Assembly (NCBI GenBank): GCA_001953115.1
Contig: LSSL01006052.1
Span: 1-16,257 of the forward strand
Origin: Smittium mucronatum
Taxonomy: Eukaryota > Kickxellomycota > Harpellomycetes > Harpellales > Legeriomycetaceae
Length of the DNA: 16,257 nt
Direction: 5' to 3'
The notes beneath the pieces were generated by a model. That model was not told the origin of the DNA. It saw nothing but the letters and a program-made list of their open reading frames with translations, and searched no databases. The position numbers were made by a program, and so were the translations under genes. This document shows positions 11,201 through 16,257 of this stretch, one piece after another (the stretch's first letter is position 1; each line of letters opens with the position of its first letter).

Positions 11201-11964
11201 ATGGCCAAAAGTTTCTTCTTTTGACCTAAAATGTCTGCAGATGCACTAGGTACTTGCACATTGGTGACTAGCATGTCAAATGATTTTCCATTTAGGTATT
11301 TTCCATGAATAATACCAGATATTCATGTTTGGGAATATTTAAATTAGCCTATTCGTAGTCCAGATTTATTACTGACAGCCAATAGTAGCCCAGTACCTCC
11401 TTTTGTAATGTTAGTTTTATCCCCAATACAAGTGTATCCAGACAATCTGTATCTATATTTTTTTTTATTTAAAAAATTTTCCTGGAGTACCAGAATATCT
11501 GGCCAGGCTGAGTTGAGGTAGTGCTCAAGTTCTTCTCAGGAATTTTTAATACCCCTGACATTAAATTTCATAATTTTGAGCTTATTAATAAGCCCATAAT
11601 TCTGTGCATTGGATTTGGGTCGTATTTCGTTATTTCCATTATTAAATAAGTCGTTATTAATCAAATTTGAAATTTGAGAATTCGCGCCAATGAAATTCGC
11701 GGATCGGAATTTTTTCTTTTTTTTCTCGTCGAATTTTTAAACGGAGAGATTTTTCAATTTTTTTTATTTCATCAGGGGGCAGAATGATTTTTCTGTGATC
11801 GCGTGACCAAATTTCATGCCTCCATTGGCTGTTTCTTTGTCTGATTTTTTTAATATTAAATTAACCTTCCTTCAAGGAAGAGTTGTAAAGAATATGTAGC
11901 TTAACTGTGTTTTTTTAAACTCTTGTGCGTTAAATACTGGTGGTTTGTCTACTGAATGTTTCAT
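8240..11964 (-). pseudogene. LINE ORF2: APE endonuclease and reverse transcriptase, broken
   Basis: The probable start is the ATG at 11962-11964, about 80 bp after the ORF1 stop; the end is the TAA at 8240-8242. A basic leader (about 11690-11964) contains KKIEKSLRLKIRREKKEK. The endonuclease starts with LKIMKFNVRGIKNS (about 11580), followed by LVLQENF (about 11470), LVTNVQVPSASAD, ILGDFNMDSSS (metal and phosphate site, about 11160) and ISDHMPITVEWNF (catalytic SDH, about 10950). The reverse transcriptase has NNKAPGDDGVPSDVWKL, KYRGISLIPILLKLLSK, EQAGFR, YIDYSKAYD (catalytic Asp, about 9830) and GCPASP (about 9640). The second catalytic box reads FA-stop-N instead of FADD (about 9550), and YTYLGYIMNNKW follows. 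The thumb and linker contain NEARINPIHAEVDKA. A C-terminal CCHC finger has decayed (YCSFCKICVPETVKYF, last ligands lost), and the tail reads APLSQCPRGMELPERQRGER. Frameshifts occur near 11190, 9840 and 9640 and elsewhere, and there are many stops. Confidence 0.9.
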
Positions 11965-12042
11965 TTTTTTTGACGTTCGCAATATTGTCATTGAATTTTA
12001 ATTTCATTAAATTATAAAACACTTAATTCATTGGTCAAATAA

Positions 12043-13489
12043 TTAAATTTGGTCAATACAGTCGTAATTCTCTTCAGCATCAAGATCTGAAGAATTCGTC
12101 ATATCAGCATCAGTTATACTTTTTTTTCAAAATCGGCCTCACTTTTTGTATTTGGGATCGTACTGACTTTATCCAAAATTATAGAGGAGGGAGGATTTGA
12201 CGTCATATCATAGTATACTTATGAAGATGTGGCTTTGGTTTTACTTTTCCCTGATATTAACATCTCGACATTAAAGACATCTTGGTTTTGAGCTATAACA
12301 GCTATAAGATTTTTGAAATTCTGAACTTCTTACATTATTGATTCATTTTCTAAGATAGAATCTACTGCCACGTTAAATTGGGCAGTTTTGATTTCTTCAA
12401 TTGACATTTCATCACTGTCAGAAGCCTCTGAAGATTCATTATTATTAACATTTTCTCAGTCATTTTCGAAATTATTTTCCCCTACCTTAATTTTAAATTT
12501 TTGTTTTTCGGAAATTTTAATGACGGTCTTTTTACCTAACGTTCCTCTTCTTTGCTCGACTAACTATCTGATATCATTTATCGGTGCATTTGATGAGTCT
12601 AAATTTATTTGAGAAATTTTTTTTCTTGATTGGACGGGGTTTTCCCCCTTTTTAGAGATCTGGACAATCCAACTTCCAGTGGCCCTTCTTTTAACAATAG
12701 CTACAGGCCTTCTCGAGGCCTTTGTAAAAGATGCTTATCTTCCTTCGATCATGGTCTAGAAAGCTTGGATGTTCAGGGGGTTTTTCAATTTTTTTAAAGA
12801 GTACTTTCATGCCATACGGGAAGATCGTATTGCACCCTTTCTTGCACAATGCGCTAATATCGATAATGGTGCCTGTGCTCGAGAGCTGTTCTTTTATTAA
12901 TTTTAAAGTGGATAGAGCCCCAACGCTCTTAAAGTTGGGAATGTTGATAACGACGACGCCCTGTTCAATTTGAACAGTTCGGTACATATCTATTTTTCTT
13001 CCGTCATAGACCAACGTTTTAGAAATTGGATAATTTGCATCCTTAATACAATTGAAAACAAATTGGGTGGTCTTAGCTCTGGGATTGTCTTCCCTAGAGT
13101 GCCAGATTCCTTTTAGTGAGCTATCGACTATCTCGAGGCCTATCGCATGATTCCCTCGGAATTGGCTCCAGGCGCACCCTACCTTAAGGTCAGAGTCAAG
13201 AGCACAGAACTTCTTCAGGACCTATTGTTCTCCACCGAGAATCAGGTGCTTTAAATGGATCTCAGAGTATTGACCCGTATCGATCAAGACTTTTTTTTTT
13301 TCGAGGTGTAATATTTTTTTGAATGTTTTTTTGTGATTTTATGGTGTCAGCCGCGTAGCGTTCCTGAGACCCGGGGAAGATTACCACCACTCTGTTTTGG
13401 ATACCAGGCGTGGCTTTTTTTGGTGCCTTCCCTTTGCCAATCTTGGTACATTCGGGCCTAAACCCCTTAATGAACCTAGATTCTATCAT
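12043..13489 (-). pseudogene. LINE ORF1: RNA-binding gag-like protein, lightly broken
   Basis: ORF1 proteins of LINEs bind the element RNA and act as chaperones. Starting at the ATG at 13487-13489 (MIESRFIKGFRPECTK), the first 75 codons are Lys/Arg-rich. A frameshift at the T run near 13291-13300 leads into a central domain (VLKKFCALDSDLKVGCAW through MYRTVQIEQGVVVINIPNF and KKGCNTIFPYGMKVLF). It is nearly intact, with one TAG after GGEQ. A CCHC knuckle follows at about 12680-12720, reading CSYC-stop-KKGHWKLDC with correct C-x2-C-x4-H-x4-C spacing and a TAA inside it. The C-terminal part is acidic and Ser-rich (NNNESSEASDSDEMSIEE, about 12405-12450), with several stops, and runs to a TAA at 12043-12045. 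The matching region in the diverged copy at 5.4-6.9 kb is far more decayed. Confidence 0.85.
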
Positions 13490-13674
13490 AGCTGGTAACT
13501 TAAAATGAAATAATTATAGGTTTTCTTAGTCTTTTTTTTTATTTTTTGAGAAATTTCAGGATCGAGATTCAGATTCGAGATCTCGGTCATTTTTTTTTGA
13601 CATTTAGGCTCTTTTTTATTTCAAGAGCGTTAAATTTTTTATTAAAACTAAAGATGATAGCCTGTATACAATAT
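13490..13674 (-). promoter_or_regulatory. LINE 5' untranslated region, probable internal promoter
   Basis: This is the sequence between the ORF1 ATG and the target-site duplication. LINEs of this type usually carry an internal promoter here. The palindrome cgagatctcg at 13576-13585 is kept exactly at 7552-7561 and with one change at 7008-7017. The element's first bases (atattgtatacaggctatca on the minus strand) match the start of the short derivative at 7655. The promoter role is inferred; the conservation is seen. Confidence 0.5.
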
Positions 13675-13690
13675 GTCAATGAGGCAGTTT
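13675..13690. repeat. Target-site duplication, 5' side of full-length LINE
   Basis: An exact copy of gtcaatgaggcagttt at 8187-8202. Removing the element and one copy restores a continuous target: aacttg, then the 16-mer, then gatagaaatttgctc. Confidence 0.9.
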
Positions 13691-13983
13691 GATAGAAATT
13701 TGCTCTTAATATTAAATTGTTCTGTATGGATACCCTTTTGTTAATCCACAAAGTTGTAAATAAAATATAGACTTGGATATCAAACATATACTCCCAATTG
13801 TATAGATTATTATTATTGGGATAGTGTTTTGGCTATAAAGAGAGAGAGACATATAAAAAACTAATAATCATATTAAAAAACTTTTTTGGGTTTTGAGAGT
13901 TTATTTTTTTATAAAAAACTAATACTCTTTTTCCGAGTTGTTATAAAGGATCGATTGGTTTCTAATAAAGCATTTTAAAAATT
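13691..13983 (-). terminator. 3' flank of secreted-protein gene with AATAAA signal
   Basis: AT-rich sequence downstream of the minus-strand gene ending at 13984. AATAAA on the minus strand (13900-13905) lies about 80 bp past the stop and is a plausible polyadenylation signal. The string ataaaaaactaata occurs twice (about 13853-13866 and 13911-13924). The 66-codon open frame at 13587-13787 straddles the LINE boundary and is chance. Confidence 0.4.
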
Positions 13984-14607
13984 TTAGTTTGATATGTAAG
14001 AGTGTACTCCGATACGCCCGTAAATCGAATCCGCCCAGGTGTTTACACACTGGTTGGCCCCAAAGCCGGATACGCTATTGTATATTATCGTATCAAGACA
14101 CACTGATGCCTGTTGAGGTTTGGTCAACTTATTCCAAAGACCGATGGAAGATTGTGGCAAGGAGGTGTCCTTGTGTGCAAAACACGTCCCGCACCATTTC
14201 TGTCCTGTTTTTGATTTGGTGCAAGCTCTAACTCCATTTTTAGGTTGATGTCTGTCCAATTTAAGCGTTGAAAACGCACATAGCACGCCCTTGAAAATTT
14301 TATAATCTGGTTTGGTACTTCCTCCTACACAAAAAGATTTAAGATTTCCATCCGAGATAGTTGCAACAGATTTTGGAATTGGTTTTAAGCACTTAAACCC
14401 ACCAATATTATCGCAATCTTCAGCCCCAAATTCGCCTATCCAGCCCTCCTCCTGCAACATAGCATGTTGATTCAAATCGCTTCCATCTTGCCATTGACCA
14501 CCAGCAACTTGATTTTCATGCTCCAAAGGCGCATTTAAAACCTCGCCAATCTGTGATGCAAACACAGTCGATACAGCTACTAACCCGGTCAATATTGAGA
14601 ATTTCAT
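13984..14607 (-). CDS. Small secreted cysteine-rich protein, family unknown
   Basis: This is the only intact gene-like frame in the window: 207 residues, no intron, TAA stop at 13984-13986. The ATG has A at -3 and begins a clear signal peptide (MKFSILTGLVAVSTVFA, likely cut after Ala17), so export is expected. Residues 18-62 are Cys-free, acidic and Gln-rich, like a pro-region or linker. Residues 65-187 form a Cys-rich domain with nine Cys at 65, 73, 93, 110, 129, 139, 142, 170 and 187; the odd number leaves one free or linked to a partner. WCGTC at 138-142 looks like a thioredoxin-type CxxC, but nothing else supports that fold. There is no N-glycosylation sequon, transmembrane segment or GPI signal. 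Base composition is clearly richer in G and C than the flanks, as expected for a real coding region. I recognise no family. In a fungus it could be an effector, antimicrobial or wall-associated protein; this is inference. It sits isolated between LINE copies. Confidence 0.85.
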   Translation of the reverse strand: MKFSILTGLVAVSTVFASQIGEVLNAPLEHENQVAGGQWQDGSDLNQHAMLQEEGWIGEFGAEDCDNIGGFKCLKPIPKSVATISDGNLKSFCVGGSTKPDYKIFKGVLCAFSTLKLDRHQPKNGVRACTKSKTGQKWCGTCFAHKDTSLPQSSIGLWNKLTKPQQASVCLDTIIYNSVSGFGANQCVNTWADSIYGRIGVHSYISN

Positions 14608-14856
14608 ATTTAGAGTCCAAATTGGTTTTTTTTAGTTTTTGAGGTTTTACTGTTATTTTGCAAAATGACAAACGTATGTTTTTTGATGGAAAAAATGAGT
14701 TATTTTTTAGTATTTTTTTTTAATAATTAGGCCTCATTATATATCATATTTTGACTTGAATTTTTTAAACACAAACTTTTGAAAATAAACTCGGCTTATG
14801 ATCGTTTCGTGACTCTATTTTTACAATAGCTCGATAAAACTTATGATCTAGTTGGC
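14608..14856 (-). promoter_or_regulatory. Promoter region of the secreted-protein gene
   Basis: On the minus strand ATATATAA at 14737-14744 lies about 130 bp before the ATG and is a plausible TATA box. The leader between them is A-rich, with few G residues. No upstream ATG-initiated frame overlaps the start. The assignment rests on position and motif only. Confidence 0.4.
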
Positions 14857-14960
14857 GATCTAATTGATATAACATACTAGCAGATCAAATTTATTTATTA
14901 TCCTAGTCGATCTAATCGATTTAATATTCTAGCTGATCTAATTTATTGAATATTCTGGGA
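14857..14960. repeat. Four tandem copies of a 26-bp unit upstream of the secreted-protein gene
   Basis: Units begin with gatc at 14857, 14883, 14909 and 14935, an exact 26-bp period without indels. Each unit follows the pattern gatctaat, then an AT-rich middle (ttgatttaa-like), then tattctagc. Units 3 and 4 are most alike; units 1 and 2 are more diverged. The array lies about 250-350 bp upstream of the ATG at 14607. It may be a minisatellite or a set of regulatory binding sites. Confidence 0.8.
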
Positions 14961-15734
14961 TATTATAATATTCATTGAATATCAAAATAGGTGCTTTCTG
15001 CTGTTGAGTGGTTAGTCTCACGAACTATATTATAACTAATTACAAAATTACCAAATATGTCATAGGTTATCAATCTTTATTGGAATAAAAGTATAATGAG
15101 AAGAGAAATCTGGATCGTAGAATCCTGTCTAATAAGATCTTATAAACTAATGTTCTAGAATGAACATAAAAGCGTTGATGTAATATAACCAATGATGTCA
15201 AATGCATGTCATGTACACATTGTTGGCTGAATACCAACTAAAATGTAGCATGTCCATATTTGCACTTAACATTTCTCCACATAGGTGAGAAGTACTGGTA
15301 AATTAATAGTTATCAGGAAGACGATAGTGTGAAATAATAGACTATAGCATCCCAATAGTGAAATGAAACCACACTAATAATATCCCAAAGCATCCAGAAT
15401 TCCTGTATTGATTCGGTATTTGCGCTTATCATCTTTAATTTCTTCCTTGGGTCTATAATCTTCTCCAGATTTTTTTACCATGGGGTCTATTCTTTTGAAC
15501 CTATATCTAGCAGTTAAACTTTTCTTACTTATAAAAATCCCTTTTTATTTGGGAGATTCTCTTTGGGAGGACGCCTCCCGATTGAAATTTTACTACTTTC
15601 CTAATTTGGAAAGATGAGACTAAGATCAAATTCAAAAAATATTTTTTAGAGACTATTTTTCTATTGGCAAATAATGTAAATTCTATTAGATCCATAATAA
15701 TATACATTTTTATTGGCTTGGTGAGGGATTCATT
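14961..15734. other. Intergenic DNA without recognisable gene
   Basis: AT-rich but less extreme than the left half. The frame at 15525-15707 (minus, 60 codons) shows no family features. The start at about 15002 (tgttgagtggttagtctc) resembles the TGTTG beginning of some copia LTRs, but no matching CA end, primer site or second LTR was found. Confidence 0.4.
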
Positions 15735-16073
15735 TTAATTTTTCCAATGGTTTACATAGTAAAGAAAAATCTGGTCACGAAAAGAATCTCCCATATCTAA
15801 ACTTCCGGTCTCATAATTGGCATCTGTCTTAGATACAATCTGTGCAATCATATCCGAATCTTCGTTTTTTGAAATGGCAATTTTCCAATAATCTAATTGA
15901 GTATTCCAAATCGTCATTTATCATTGGTATTTTGCAAATCAGAATCACCTTTTGATTTGTTTCTGCATCCTTTGATTCCACCCTAACCCTGTTATTTGTA
16001 AAATCAGAACCGTTTTTCTTTGATAAGCTAAGCTAGTGACCTTGAATTTATTGTTATAGTAGAACTCCACCTT
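15735..16073 (-). pseudogene. Frameshifted remnant of an unidentified protein-coding gene
   Basis: Minus-strand translation gives coding-like sequence in three frames joined end to end. KVEFYYNNKFKVTSLAYQ (from 16073) is followed by GSDFTNNRVRVESKDAETNQ and ILICKIPMINDDLEYSIRLLE. The last open piece (15917-15735) ends in IAISKNEDSDMIAQIVSKTD and DMGDSFRDQIFLYYVNHWKN, then TAA. The change of open frame without overlap of sense suggests one ancestral protein of at least 110 residues with two single-base indels near 16020 and 15880. Alternation of polar and hydrophobic residues suggests a beta-rich then helical fold. I recognise no family. Short introns could also account for the frame changes, so a live exon cannot be excluded. 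Confidence 0.35.
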
Positions 16074-16127
16074 TTTTTTTGTATCACGGAATTTTATTTT
16101 AAGATAACGTCATTAAAAGCTATACTA
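16074..16127. other. Spacer before terminal LINE fragment
   Basis: A short AT-rich gap between the protein remnant and the 3' tail of the terminal LINE copy; the boundary with the tail is approximate. Confidence 0.3.
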
Positions 16128-16257
16128 AAAAAATATAAAATAAAACAAAAGACGCATAGAAAAAACTATTATCCTCAATACAATAAGCTCCTCTGCCGGA
16201 CTACCGGCTGCGTACCTACGGGAAAAGGGTTCAATCTACCAACCGAAAGACCCCCCC
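16128..16257 (-). mobile_element. LINE ORF2 3' end, cut by window end
   Basis: The minus strand from the window end reads GLSVGRLNPFPVGTQPVVRQ and stops at TGA (16175-16177). It is followed by an A/T-rich 3' tail to about 16128. The pattern L-N/S-x-x-P-x-G-T/M-E/Q-x-x-x-R-Q matches the ORF2 tails near 8290 and 7200, and the DNA cggctgcgtacctac parallels cggctccgtacccac at about 7185. It is a separate copy of the family, with all upstream parts outside the window. Confidence 0.6.

Larger units (their letters stand above)
8203..13674 (-). mobile_element. Full-length non-LTR retrotransposon (LINE), inactive
   Basis: A 5.5-kb element bounded by an exact 16-bp target-site duplication. In minus-strand order it has a 5' untranslated region of about 185 bp, ORF1 (about 480 codons), a gap of about 80 bp, ORF2 (about 1,240 codons, endonuclease plus reverse transcriptase), a 3' untranslated region of about 40 bp and an A-rich tail. 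Non-LTR elements copy an RNA into DNA at a nick made by their own endonuclease. APE-type endonuclease, ORF1 knuckle and C-terminal zinc finger are typical of the L1/Tad/Jockey-like radiation. Wording such as GCPASP, SKAYD, NEARINPIHAEVDKA and TWVTG recalls, from memory, LINEs of Harpellales fungi. Several frameshifts, more than a dozen in-frame stops and a broken FADD box mean this copy cannot move itself. The perfect duplication suggests a fairly recent insertion. The plus-strand open frames inside it are antisense shadows. Confidence 0.92.

Noticed and set aside
8240..13489. Alternative nuclear genetic code with TGA as Trp and TAA/TAG as Gln
   Set aside because: Stops also fall where neither residue fits (the FADD box and SVF-stop-LTSG), frameshifts are frequent, ordinary TGG Trp codons occur, and the intact gene at 13984-14607 ends in TAA at a sensible place. 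Decay explains the data better.
14191..14205. Thioredoxin-like active site WCGTC in the secreted protein
   Set aside because: No thioredoxin-fold signature such as a cis-Pro loop or expected length around the motif, and it lies among seven other Cys, so a disulfide role is more likely.
13989..14231. Plus-strand open frame of 80 codons opposite the secreted-protein gene
   Set aside because: Antisense shadow; the minus-strand frame has the signal peptide and regular Cys pattern.
15002..15360. Possible solo copia LTR starting TGTTG
   Set aside because: No CA-ending partner, no flanking short duplication and no second copy in the window.
16190..16257. tRNA- or SINE-like box B (gggttcaatctacc)
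   Set aside because: The sequence is explained as the coding tail of LINE ORF2, conserved with the other copies; no cloverleaf is visible.

Overview
The window looks like one contig from a very AT-rich eukaryotic nuclear genome, most likely a fungus. There are no bacterial-type operons, ribosome-binding sites or closely packed genes. The content is mostly decayed transposable elements in AT-rich DNA, plus one intact intronless gene for a small secreted cysteine-rich protein. From memory, the reverse transcriptase resembles the LINEs of early-diverging fungi such as Harpellales (Smittium, Zancudomyces). No search was possible, so this placement is tentative.

Layout, left to right. At 1-45 lies a scrap of the C-terminal end of a LINE ORF2 (minus strand), cut by the window edge. 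A GC-richer unexplained stretch follows to about 420. A broken Tigger/pogo-type DDE transposase occupies 432-1871 (minus). From 1872 to 5000 the DNA is AT-rich, with a TA microsatellite and a possible LTR-retrotransposon gag relic at 3100-3550 (minus). A diverged LINE copy (5' region, ORF1 and the start of ORF2) covers about 5000-7099 (minus). Directly abutting it, about 7100-7655 holds a short derivative that joins the LINE 5' region to its ORF2 C-terminus. A full-length but dead LINE runs from 8203 to 13674 (minus), with a 16-bp target-site duplication on both sides.

The secreted-protein gene is at 13984-14607 (minus). It has a TATA-like box, and a tandem repeat of exactly 26-bp period lies 250-350 bp upstream of its ATG. 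At 15735-16073 (minus) is a frameshifted remnant of an unidentified protein. The window closes at about 16128-16257 with another LINE ORF2 3' end (minus).

The full-length LINE can be followed almost completely by switching frames. ORF1 has a basic N-terminus, a central domain, one CCHC knuckle and an acidic tail. ORF2 has a basic leader, an APE-type endonuclease (GDFN and SDH motifs), a reverse transcriptase (YIDYSKAYD and GCPASP motifs, ruined FADD box), a degenerate C-terminal zinc finger and a short conserved tail. That tail recurs at four places, including both window ends, so the contig probably ends inside copies of this family. All recognisable LINE pieces point the same way.

I found no CRISPR array, rRNA or convincing tRNA. 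The best candidate for something functional and undescribed is the secreted cysteine-rich protein with its 26-bp upstream repeat.
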